From: Bacteroidales bacterium
GTDB taxonomy: Bacteria > Bacteroidota > Bacteroidia > Bacteroidales > UBA1715
Assembly (NCBI GenBank): GCA_017618935.1
Contig: JAFZTG010000110.1
Coordinates: forward strand, 1-17,036
Direction: 5' to 3'
Length of the DNA: 17,036 bases
The notes beneath the pieces were generated by a model. The model saw only the letters and a program-made list of their open reading frames with translations, was not told the DNA's origin and did no database searches. Of the stretch, positions 7,888-14,832 are shown in pieces. Each line of letters opens with the position of its first letter. The stretch's first letter is position 1. The position numbers and the translations under genes are program-made.

Positions 7888-8454
7888 TTATTTCTTCTTC
7901 TCACGTTTGAACGGATTGTAGAATTCTCTGATTTTTCCGCTCTTTGTCGTTTTGTTTCCGCCCGGAGTGTAGTTTTTGTTTTCGTATTTCTCGCGAGCTT
8001 CATCCTGACGTTTTTCTAATTCTTTAGCCTTCTTTCTTGAAGCCTTTCGAGCCTTGGTATTTTGCGCCTTACCTTTTCGCTCGTTCCACGATTTTCCTTT
8101 TTGCGAATTGTAACGGTACGAATTTTTCTCGTTTTGTTTCATTCGTTTCACCGTCTTTTTGTTCTGAGTACGTTCACGAGTGTCTTGGTAACGCTCTTCG
8201 TGTTCCTTCTGCTTTTTTGCCTGCAACTTAGCTTGTTCTTTCTTGCTCAAGTGCGTAGTTTTGTTCACACTTGACTTGAAATTGTCTTGTTGCTTCATTT
8301 TCTTGCTTTCTTTTGAAGCTTTTGGAGCACTTACTTTTTCTTTTTTGTGTGTACTTTTACGAGATTGTACCGTTTCATCGTCATCGTACTGTGCAAATGC
8401 CGTGGTACTTACGATTAACAACCCTAAGAGAAATGCTAATTTACTTAATTTCAT
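7888..8454 (-). CDS. Lysine-rich exported protein of unknown function
   Basis: I do not recognise a family. The 188-residue product starts with a clear signal peptide, MKLSKLAFLLGLLIVSTTAFAQ, likely cleaved after A-F-A, which fixes the start at 8454; the open frame upstream adds ten polar residues that make no sense before a signal peptide. The mature part opens with a short acidic patch (YDDDE) and is then strongly basic and low in complexity: mostly K, E, R, Q, N and S, with almost no hydrophobic residues, for example SKKEQAKLQAKKQKEHEER. Such composition predicts disorder or a single charged helix or coiled coil rather than an enzyme. It ends in REFYNPFKREKKK. A possible role is binding acidic partners such as LPS, nucleic acid or peptidoglycan in the periplasm; this is inference. 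It is monocistronic, with its own promoter (8482-8489) and terminator (7820-7854). Confidence 0.85.
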   Translation of the reverse strand: MKLSKLAFLLGLLIVSTTAFAQYDDDETVQSRKSTHKKEKVSAPKASKESKKMKQQDNFKSSVNKTTHLSKKEQAKLQAKKQKEHEERYQDTRERTQNKKTVKRMKQNEKNSYRYNSQKGKSWNERKGKAQNTKARKASRKKAKELEKRQDEAREKYENKNYTPGGNKTTKSGKIREFYNPFKREKKK

Positions 8455-8481
8455 AGTTATAGAATGTCTATTTTTTCGCCC

Positions 8482-8489
8482 CAAAAGTA
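8482..8489 (-). promoter_or_regulatory. -7 promoter element of the lysine-rich protein gene
   Basis: The minus strand reads TACTTTTG, a full match to TAnnTTTG, 27 bases before the ATG at 8454. That position suits a leader of about 20 bases. A well-spaced TTTG at -33 is not present; the nearest TTG lies 22 bases further upstream, in an AT-rich stretch. Confidence 0.55.
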
Positions 8490-8541
8490 GGGAATATATT
8501 TATATAAACGACAAGGTGTTAATAAGTTTTAATATCTTGGT

Positions 8542-8569
8542 GTAGAGACGATGTGCACATCGTCTCTAC
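8542..8569. repeat. Perfect 28-base palindrome with GTAGAGACG arms
   Basis: The 14-base left half (GTAGAGACGATGTG) is followed immediately by its exact reverse complement (CACATCGTCTCTAC), so the two strands read the same. In RNA it would form a long hairpin with a minimal loop. It lies between the stop of the CotH gene (8612) and the promoter of the lysine-rich gene (8482-8489). It has no T tract, so it is not a standard terminator. From memory, palindromes with GTAGAGACG...CGTCTCTAC arms and a variable centre are scattered through many Bacteroidota and cyanobacterial genomes; I cannot verify copies here because only one is in the window. Confidence 0.8.
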
Positions 8570-8590
8570 TATGACATCACGGATTTTTTC

Positions 8591-8611
8591 GGATGCCACA
8601 CTGTGACATCC
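8591..8611 (-). terminator. Hairpin directly after the CotH gene stop codon
   Basis: An imperfect palindrome with ten-base arms (GGATGYCACA and its complement, one T/C difference) around a single central base, adjacent to the TAG stop at 8612-8614. On the minus strand it is followed by GAAAAAATCC, not a T run, so it does not look like a classic intrinsic terminator. It could still stabilise the 3' end of the long mRNA, perhaps together with the 28-base palindrome 21 bases further on. Confidence 0.4.
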
Positions 8612-11600
8612 CTATTGTATAACCACCGATTTTACGTAGGATTTTCCTTTGCTACGAATAACCAACAAATAGGTTCCCGCTGGAATTTCGGAAACGGAAA
8701 TTTGGGATGAATGTTCTCCCATACCAGTTAAAACGCATTGTCCTATAATTGCAATCAATTCGTACGAAAATGCTCCGGCAAGCGAAACATTTAGCACGTC
8801 GGGACAAGGATTGGGATAAACCTCCACAATATCTTGTATTTCGGAAACAGAAAGATAAAAATCATTCGCCTTGCCTGGCGTTCCATAATTTCGACTTGGT
8901 TTCCAATTGTCACCCTTTGCATTGTTTGCATCCATATCCGTGAGCGACAAGGTTCTGCCCGTTTCAAACGCTCCCTTGGTCCATTCCGTGTCAAACATGG
9001 AATATGAAACCTCGTCTGCCTTGATTTCATATTGGTTGTACAAAATCACAGCGTCAACATAGTTGTTTAGTGACAAATCCAATTGATAACATGCCACATT
9101 TGGGAAAATAGAATGGAATTTTTCAAGATTATTGGCAAACACCACATATCCTTGTGGCGGAATGTTCACGTCGTCGTAAATCACCGAAATATTCCCCCCT
9201 TTGTCCATTACCATCCAATCCTTTAACGGAAGTGGCACATCGTTGGGATTATACAATTCTATCCAATCGCCGGAATCAATCTGTTCCGACGAAGCGTAAT
9301 TTATTTCCGTAATGATGGGCGATTGCACATCGGCAAATACGCACGGCTCATTTTTTTGCAAAGGCGAACCGCCTCGTGTATAGGAGCGCCAAATTTGATT
9401 TTCTTCGTCATATTCAAAAGAATAGCCATATCCGTCGGCTTTCAAAGTATAGGGTTGTTCGTCGGAATAGGTCATACTTGCAACGGTATAGCCGTTTTGG
9501 TCTCGCAGCGTAATGGTGGCAACATCTTTGGGAAAATTCATGTTGAGATTTCCCACGGCTCCACGGTTATATTGCGCCCAAAATTTTGCGGTGTTGTTCG
9601 CGAAAACAATCAGTGCATCAGCCGCAATTGTTGTTCCTACAGGAATAGTGTATGATTGGTTATATCTGTCAATGTGTATTGTCCAATCAGACAAATTCAC
9701 CGAAGCCGTTCCTTCGTTATACAATTCTATCCACTTTGTCTCTTCATCGGCAAATGTATGATAATAAACTTCGGTAAACCGTAGCTGTGGCTTTTCTCCC
9801 ACGTAATTGAACACGGCTGTCAAACTGGTGGCTTCGGCTGTCGTCACGCTGATTGTCTGTTCGGTGGAATTTACAGCCCCTTCCCAACGCACAAATTCAT
9901 ATCCGGGATTGGGAACTGCCGTCAAAAATATTGTGTTGTTTTTGAAATATTTTCCAGACCAAGGGAAATTCTTCACATCTATCGTGTTCAGATGAATTTT
10001 CCCCACTCCCTGTTCCGACAAGTTCAGCGTCAAGGTGTAACTACCGTTGGTCGAGAAGAATTCTTCCGTTTGCTGTCGCATAATCGCCTCGCGTTGCTGA
10101 CCGAAACTTCTCATGTCATCCACCCAACCCTTTTGTCGATGCTCACCCCAACGAGCGATGTGTGACGGCATTTCGTCTGCAATCAAACTATATACAGAAT
10201 CTATTTTCGCCCGAGTATTCTTTGGCGAAAGCGTCGTATTAAGTCGGTCGGCGGTGGCGTTCATATAATCACGACGGAACTCTGGACTTTTCAGCAAACT
10301 TCGCAACAATGCAGTCGCATCGGGTGTGTTCGCATAATGGGTGGAATTGGTTGCTGTGCACCATTCAAGCATATTTTTATTGACTTTTCCGTTCAAATCC
10401 CAAATACCAAAACCAAAATCGCAGTCAAACAAAAGGTATCGCCACGGCGTGTTTTGCGAACGGGAGTGCCAGCAGGCAAAGTTGTTGCTCGGCCAGTCTT
10501 CGTTCACGATATATGTTTCAAGCACATAGTAGTCAATGTAGCTTGGAATGTCGAGCATTTGCTTTGCTTTTTCATAATTTGCCGTCGCCGACATATCATT
10601 CTCTTCAATGAAATTACGCATTTCCCAATAATAGTCGTCGGAACCGTTTTTCAGTTCCCAACCGTTTTTCACCAAGTCAATGTCGTCTTTGTCATATCCG
10701 TAGTTTTCGGCAATGTAATGATCGTTTTGTTTCTCGCGGACATTCTGTATGCCGTAGTATTCGCCATTGATATAGACCACTGCGGGCTGATATGCCTGTC
10801 GGTCAATGTCCATTTCACGGGCAAGCACCGAAATTAAGCCATCGCGCATTTGCGTATGGTTGAAATCGTTTCCACTATTGCGAAGCAAAATCATGTGAAA
10901 TGCAGAAATAGGTTTATCCTTGTAAAACTGATACTCAATCTTATCCTTGCCGTATTGGTCGCGAGCATACAATTTCAACGTCTTTTGAGGATGTGCACGA
11001 CTCCAGTTTCCACCTATCTTACAACCCAAGTCTTGCGAGACAACGCATTCCCCGTCTTCATTAAAGAAATCCAAGTGAACTGGCCGTTCCCAATCCTGCC
11101 AGTAATTCGCACCATAATACGGTTCTTCCGATGAGGCATTTGGTCCTTCCACATAAATTCCCGTCCTATAATTAAAAAAATCAGCTTTTTTTATGGTAAG
11201 CGATGCAATTGGCAAAGTTGTATAGGGCAAAAAAATGTATGAAGCCGTCATTGTGGCACTTGGAAGATAGCCCAACCGAAATGCCTTAACTTTGAGATTG
11301 GTGTTTTTCGTAATGGGAATCTCTTTTGTAACAATTGCTGACGATTCCGTCGGCTCAGCACCCGTTGTCGTGTATCGCAAAACAACATTTTTATCGCTTG
11401 TATAAGCGTTGACCGAAATCTGGTCTTCGTACACGCCTGCAGGTTTGTCCAATTTTGGCTTTGAAAGCGTTTTTGCCACATAAGTGGTGTCGTTGTTGAC
11501 TTTTCCCGGAGTTGTCGTTGCAAAATAATATGCAGTTTTATAATCGGTCTTGCTTCTTCCTATGGAGACATCAATAGGAAGATTTTTCCACGAAATAAAA

Positions 11601-12514
11601 TCAATAACTTTATCGCCTTTTTTTAGAAACAAAGTATCGGAAGACGCATCCAGCGACAACGATTTTCCACACGGAAGATTGAGGTATTTTGATAAAGGTT
11701 TTACGTCGGAAAAAGATTCTGAATAACCGATACTCAAAATAGGGATGCCAATGAGGTCGCTTGACGTGGCGCTGCAATTATGAATTTGTATGCACAACGT
11801 GTTTTCGCCTTCTTGTAAAAGATAGGCAAAATTGGAACATTCGTATGAGGGTGGCGTTTCATTGTTTCTCATAACACCTTCGGTATAGGTTGTGGCAAAC
11901 GCGTCGAAATTGGTGCTGTTCATATTTGAACGAGTAATTTCTTTCCCGTTGACGTAAGCAATGAACCCGTCGTCACAATCCATGTGAAGTATCATTTGGC
12001 GAACATATTCAAGATGGTTGACGGTGAATTTTTTCCGTATAAAAACCGAGTATGCGTCAGGAACCGAAGTCACAATGTCGGACTCACCGTAGCCGATAGG
12101 AGTTTTACCTATAGCCCATTGTGAATCGTCGAACGATGGGGAAGTCCAGTTGGAAATGTTTTCGGTAGGAATAATATATGAGAACACGTCGCCATAGTTC
12201 ACCACCGATGACCATTGTGCCACCGCCGAACCGTCTTTCTTTGCTTCAATAAGAAAATAACCGTTAGCCGATAATTTCCCTGTTCCCAAAGGAATCAATA
12301 CGTCAGGATTTTTTGCTGTTGTCAAACGATATTCCGACAAGTCAATCGTTTTCGACGACACATTTCGCAATTCAATCCAGTCGGGAGTCTTGCCGCTACT
12401 GTTGATATATGAGAGTGCGTTTTTTGCAACTATCTCATTGAGTATCAACTCCTGAGCATAGGCAAAAAATGTCCCAAAAAGAAAAGGGACACAAAGCAAA
12501 AGTATTTTTTTCAT
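8612..12514 (-). CDS. Giant secreted CotH-kinase protein with lamin-tail domains and T9SS type A sorting signal
   Basis: A 1300-residue exported protein. Domains in order: signal peptide (1-21, cut near AYAQ); lamin-tail domain (about 22-95, LILNEIVAKN...DWIELRN); a beta-sandwich region that may bind carbohydrate (about 110-265, with MDCDDGFIAYVNGKEI); chitobiase C-terminal-like segment (about 350-430, VVLRYTTTGAEPTESS); CotH kinase domain (about 435-760); InlB-like beta repeat (about 825-905); two lamin-tail domains (about 908-1060 and 1065-1220); and a T9SS sorting domain (about 1229-1300, VYPNPCPDVLNVS to the end). The kinase domain shows GGNWSRAHPQKTLKLY (501-516), LLRNSGND (543-550) and the acidic FDCDFGFG motif (696-703), with D697 and D699 as candidate catalytic or metal residues. 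CotH proteins are atypical kinases of secreted proteins. The sorting domain implies export across the outer membrane by T9SS and surface anchoring or release. The gene starts 12 bases after the lipoprotein gene. Confidence 0.92.
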   Translation of the reverse strand: MKKILLLCVPFLFGTFFAYAQELILNEIVAKNALSYINSSGKTPDWIELRNVSSKTIDLSEYRLTTAKNPDVLIPLGTGKLSANGYFLIEAKKDGSAVAQWSSVVNYGDVFSYIIPTENISNWTSPSFDDSQWAIGKTPIGYGESDIVTSVPDAYSVFIRKKFTVNHLEYVRQMILHMDCDDGFIAYVNGKEITRSNMNSTNFDAFATTYTEGVMRNNETPPSYECSNFAYLLQEGENTLCIQIHNCSATSSDLIGIPILSIGYSESFSDVKPLSKYLNLPCGKSLSLDASSDTLFLKKGDKVIDFISWKNLPIDVSIGRSKTDYKTAYYFATTTPGKVNNDTTYVAKTLSKPKLDKPAGVYEDQISVNAYTSDKNVVLRYTTTGAEPTESSAIVTKEIPITKNTNLKVKAFRLGYLPSATMTASYIFLPYTTLPIASLTIKKADFFNYRTGIYVEGPNASSEEPYYGANYWQDWERPVHLDFFNEDGECVVSQDLGCKIGGNWSRAHPQKTLKLYARDQYGKDKIEYQFYKDKPISAFHMILLRNSGNDFNHTQMRDGLISVLAREMDIDRQAYQPAVVYINGEYYGIQNVREKQNDHYIAENYGYDKDDIDLVKNGWELKNGSDDYYWEMRNFIEENDMSATANYEKAKQMLDIPSYIDYYVLETYIVNEDWPSNNFACWHSRSQNTPWRYLLFDCDFGFGIWDLNGKVNKNMLEWCTATNSTHYANTPDATALLRSLLKSPEFRRDYMNATADRLNTTLSPKNTRAKIDSVYSLIADEMPSHIARWGEHRQKGWVDDMRSFGQQREAIMRQQTEEFFSTNGSYTLTLNLSEQGVGKIHLNTIDVKNFPWSGKYFKNNTIFLTAVPNPGYEFVRWEGAVNSTEQTISVTTAEATSLTAVFNYVGEKPQLRFTEVYYHTFADEETKWIELYNEGTASVNLSDWTIHIDRYNQSYTIPVGTTIAADALIVFANNTAKFWAQYNRGAVGNLNMNFPKDVATITLRDQNGYTVASMTYSDEQPYTLKADGYGYSFEYDEENQIWRSYTRGGSPLQKNEPCVFADVQSPIITEINYASSEQIDSGDWIELYNPNDVPLPLKDWMVMDKGGNISVIYDDVNIPPQGYVVFANNLEKFHSIFPNVACYQLDLSLNNYVDAVILYNQYEIKADEVSYSMFDTEWTKGAFETGRTLSLTDMDANNAKGDNWKPSRNYGTPGKANDFYLSVSEIQDIVEVYPNPCPDVLNVSLAGAFSYELIAIIGQCVLTGMGEHSSQISVSEIPAGTYLLVIRSKGKSYVKSVVIQ

Positions 12515-12526
12515 ACATTTTTCAAA

Positions 12527-13513
12527 TTAGTCGTGTATAGACAATCCATCATGAGAAAGTCGGATGATGGTTCCTTTCTCCGTGCCGATGTAGATTTTAT
12601 CGGCTATATATCCCATAAACGTGATTTTATTTCCTTCGTCATAATGGACTTTTCGCCAGTTGTTGCCGGAATCGTTTGAAATAAACAAATCTTTTGATTC
12701 GCCCGAAGCAACCACGTCGCCGTACTTATTTGCCTGAATATGAAGCAGTTTCTTTCCCTCGTTATACACTTTTTCCCATTCTCCGCTTCCCACTTCCGAA
12801 CGAAAAACTTTTCCCGAATAGGTACATGCGAAAAGATATTTGTTGTCAACGATGGTAATTCCCGTGAAATTTTCACCGCCAACATTTTCCAAATCCATTT
12901 TCTGACCATTTTCGGTAACATGAAAAATGTTGCCATAGCCAGCCAAATATACGTCGTTGTCATACACCAACATATCGTTCAGCCCACATTGCGTTTGTTT
13001 GCTTAAAAACACAGTATCGTTGTTTTTATACACATAGAAATTGCCTGTAAACAAGTCATCGGTGCCGTACATATAGGTAAGTTGCCCGTCTTTTGCATAA
13101 AGTCCTTTCAGGTTCGTAAGGTCTGCCGGCCAATTTTGTCGCCAATCGGTGAAATTATATTTTATGTCTCCTCCGTCGGGAACATTTTTTGCCGTGTCGG
13201 AACTCCTGCGAAGATTCATGTCTTCGCCACCCATCCAGACCTTTCCTTCGCTGAAACAGATAGTATTGTACACAATCTTGCTCCGGCAGCGTTTAGTGCT
13301 GCTCAGTCCGCTTGATGTGGCTTTGCAGAGATATACCTCCGTATAGTTTTCGTCATTTTGTCCAAGCACCAATAACGTGTCGGTGTCCATTGGCACGATG
13401 TCGCGAATAGCAAGTTTGTCAATAGTGCCAACAGGCTCGAACATCAGTTCGTTATCGTCAATACACGAAGTGAGACCTGCAACAATCAAAAACAATATGA
13501 AAATCTTTCTCAT
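12527..13513 (-). CDS. Lipoprotein with Asp-box beta-propeller-like repeats
   Basis: A 328-residue lipoprotein. The signal peptide MRKIFILFLIVAGLTSC places the lipidated cysteine at residue 17 after the lipobox LTSC; the next residues are acidic (IDDNE). The body is a series of short beta-strand units, each with a V/I-Y-x-G/A-type strand (KVWMGGED, DVYLAGYG, YLFACTYSGKVFRSE, DVVASGESKDLFISN, KIYIGTEKGTIIRLS), as in beta-propellers. A clear BNR/Asp-box, S-N-D-S-G-N-N-W, lies at 279-286, the motif of sialidase/Ycf48-type propellers. No catalytic residues are recognisable, so it is more likely a binding or scaffold protein. It is the middle gene of a cluster, 11 bases after the small membrane protein gene and 12 bases before the CotH gene. 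It probably sits at the surface or facing the periplasm, perhaps presenting or receiving the CotH-type protein; this is inference. Confidence 0.82.
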   Translation of the reverse strand: MRKIFILFLIVAGLTSCIDDNELMFEPVGTIDKLAIRDIVPMDTDTLLVLGQNDENYTEVYLCKATSSGLSSTKRCRSKIVYNTICFSEGKVWMGGEDMNLRRSSDTAKNVPDGGDIKYNFTDWRQNWPADLTNLKGLYAKDGQLTYMYGTDDLFTGNFYVYKNNDTVFLSKQTQCGLNDMLVYDNDVYLAGYGNIFHVTENGQKMDLENVGGENFTGITIVDNKYLFACTYSGKVFRSEVGSGEWEKVYNEGKKLLHIQANKYGDVVASGESKDLFISNDSGNNWRKVHYDEGNKITFMGYIADKIYIGTEKGTIIRLSHDGLSIHD

Positions 13514-13524
13514 AACGTTATTTT

Positions 13525-13743
13525 TTATTCGTTTAATGAATTATCGTCATCTTTTTTCTCATCAGTACCTGTGGTGTCAAGAAAAATGTACACAGCAACC
13601 GCTGCCACGTGAAAAAGCAATGTTGTGATTGTCCACAAAAGTTTTTCATTTGTCTTGCGTTTGTCTTTTTCTGCCACCCAAATCTGATGCAGAAGCCAAA
13701 TATCCAAAACAACGCACAGTGAAATAATTAGAACACGTACCAT
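13525..13743 (-). CDS. Small membrane protein, PLDc_N-like
   Basis: A 72-residue protein starting MVRVLIISLCVVLDIWLLHQ. It has two predicted transmembrane helices (about residues 2-22 and 37-57) joined by a short basic stretch (EKDKRKTNEK), and a hydrophilic acidic tail ending DDDNSLNE. The second helix, LLWTITTLLFHVAAVAVYIFL, has the W...F...Y-I-F-L spacing of the PLDc_N domain (the N-terminal membrane part of cardiolipin synthases), but the usual P-x-x-G is replaced by H-V-A-A. I chose the ATG at 13743: the frame extends to a TTG at 13767, but that TTG is part of the promoter -7 box. First gene of the cluster leading to the lipoprotein and CotH genes. Function unknown. Confidence 0.7.
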   Translation of the reverse strand: MVRVLIISLCVVLDIWLLHQIWVAEKDKRKTNEKLLWTITTLLFHVAAVAVYIFLDTTGTDEKKDDDNSLNE

Positions 13744-13764
13744 AATTTTAGAGTCTATACATCG

Positions 13765-13793
13765 CAAATGTAAGATTTTTTTTCAAAAACAAA
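13765..13793 (-). promoter_or_regulatory. Promoter of the PLDc_N-like/lipoprotein/CotH cluster
   Basis: The minus strand reads TACATTTG at 13772-13765, a full match to the Bacteroidota -7 element, 22 bases before the ATG at 13743. A TTTG (13793-13790) lies 17 bases upstream of it, two bases closer than ideal. The same bases belong to the T-rich tail of the ddh terminator, so the terminator and this promoter overlap. Confidence 0.6.
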
Positions 13794-13814
13794 AAGGCGA
13801 TGTTCCCATCGCCT
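13791..13814 (-). terminator. Rho-independent terminator of ddh
   Basis: A perfect eight-base-pair, GC-rich stem, AGGCGATG (13795-13802) and CATCGCCT (13807-13814), with a four-base loop. On the minus strand the stem is followed by T4-G-T5 (complement of 13794-13785). It lies 30 bases after the ddh stop codon at 13844, the expected place and orientation. Confidence 0.88.
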
Positions 13815-13843
13815 CTTTGTGAAATTTTATATGTTTCAAAAAA

Positions 13844-14737
13844 CTAAACTAATGTTCTGATTAATTGTTCCTTATCTCCTGGTAATAAATCCATTACAGG
13901 AACTTCTGGCATTGTGTAGGCTCCTGGATTTTGTTTAAACGTTGCGCGAGCCACGCCGACCAAGATTTGTGCAGTCAAAGCAGGATTGTTAATCGTCATT
14001 TCAAATTTGAAACGTTGATTTTGCGTTTTTCCAGAAACACCTTTACGTTCCAACAATACGCCGTGTCCCATATCGCGACAGTTGTCAACGCTGTCAACAG
14101 GAATTACGTGAAGCTCGTCGTGTGCAAAATAATCGTCGGCTTTCAATTCATCGTACACTTGTTCTTTTGTGTAACCGTCTTCCAACTCTACATAAACCAA
14201 ACGGCTATGAATACCTGCACCTTGTGGCATTGTCATCGACAAGGCGTTTTTCACACCTTTCTTAGAACGTGCCACAACCGAGTGTCCCATACTCATTCCC
14301 GGACCAAAATTTGTCCATGTCAAACCTTTGGGAGCGGCTGACTGCAACAAAGTACGAATAACTGAATCGCTTCCTGGATCCCATCCTGCCGAAATGATTG
14401 CAACAGTATTGTTTGCCTTGGCAACAGCACCAAGCGATTCATGCAAGTTCCAAATGTCACCGTGAATGTCGAAACTGTCAACCGTGTTGATTCCCATTGC
14501 AAGATATTTCTTTGCATTCTCCTCAACGCTACGAGTCGGGGTTGCCAAAATAGCAACGTCAACTTTACCCAATTCCTTTATGTCGGTTACAACTTTATAT
14601 GGCGTCAGTTCCAATGGTTTTTCACCTGAAACGGAACGACGAACAACTCCCGCAATCTCAAAATCGGGAGCAACTTCTAATGCTTCTAATACGTACTTTC
14701 CTATGTTTCCGTATCCAACAATTGCTACTCTTTTCAT
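13844..14737 (-). CDS. ddh: meso-Diaminopimelate D-dehydrogenase
   Basis: NADP-dependent enzyme that makes meso-2,6-diaminopimelate from tetrahydrodipicolinate and ammonia in one step, feeding both lysine synthesis and the peptidoglycan cross-linking residue; cytoplasmic. The 297-residue product starts with a Rossmann dinucleotide motif, VAIVGYGNIGKYVLEAL (residues 4-20), and has VDSFDIH (86-92), the Ddh signature SAGWDPGSDSVIR (116-128) and GPGMSMGHS (145-152). The sequence looks closer to the type II Ddh group than to the longer Corynebacterium enzyme. I prefer the ATG at 14737 (MKRVAIVG); an in-frame ATG two codons upstream (14743) is equally possible. It lies downstream of the SulP gene with about 95 bases between them and ends at a strong terminator, so it may be monocistronic or read through from sulP. 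Confidence 0.95.
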   Translation of the reverse strand: MKRVAIVGYGNIGKYVLEALEVAPDFEIAGVVRRSVSGEKPLELTPYKVVTDIKELGKVDVAILATPTRSVEENAKKYLAMGINTVDSFDIHGDIWNLHESLGAVAKANNTVAIISAGWDPGSDSVIRTLLQSAAPKGLTWTNFGPGMSMGHSVVARSKKGVKNALSMTMPQGAGIHSRLVYVELEDGYTKEQVYDELKADDYFAHDELHVIPVDSVDNCRDMGHGVLLERKGVSGKTQNQRFKFEMTINNPALTAQILVGVARATFKQNPGAYTMPEVPVMDLLPGDKEQLIRTLV

Positions 14738-14790
14738 ATACATAATTTTTATATCAACAAAATTAGAAAGTTCTGCAATACATTATATCG

Positions 14791-14798
14791 CAAATTTC
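14791..14798 (-). promoter_or_regulatory. Weak candidate -7 element for ddh
   Basis: The minus strand reads GAAATTTG followed by C, one mismatch (G for T) from TAnnTTTG, 54 bases before the ddh ATG. A TTTG at 14814-14811 is only 12 bases away instead of 19. The 95-base gap between the SulP gene and ddh shows no terminator hairpin that I can find. Confidence 0.25.
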
Positions 14799-14832
14799 AA
14801 TTTTTTAGAACAAATACGTTGGATAACACGTT

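Noticed and set aside
10337..10837. 166-codon open frame on the plus strand inside the CotH gene
   Set aside because: Antisense shadow of a long well-supported gene; no start context, family resemblance or sensible composition.
13744..13767. TTG start at 13767 for the small membrane protein
   Set aside because: The TTG is part of the TACATTTG promoter box and cannot be in the leader of that transcript; the ATG at 13743 starts the hydrophobic helix directly.
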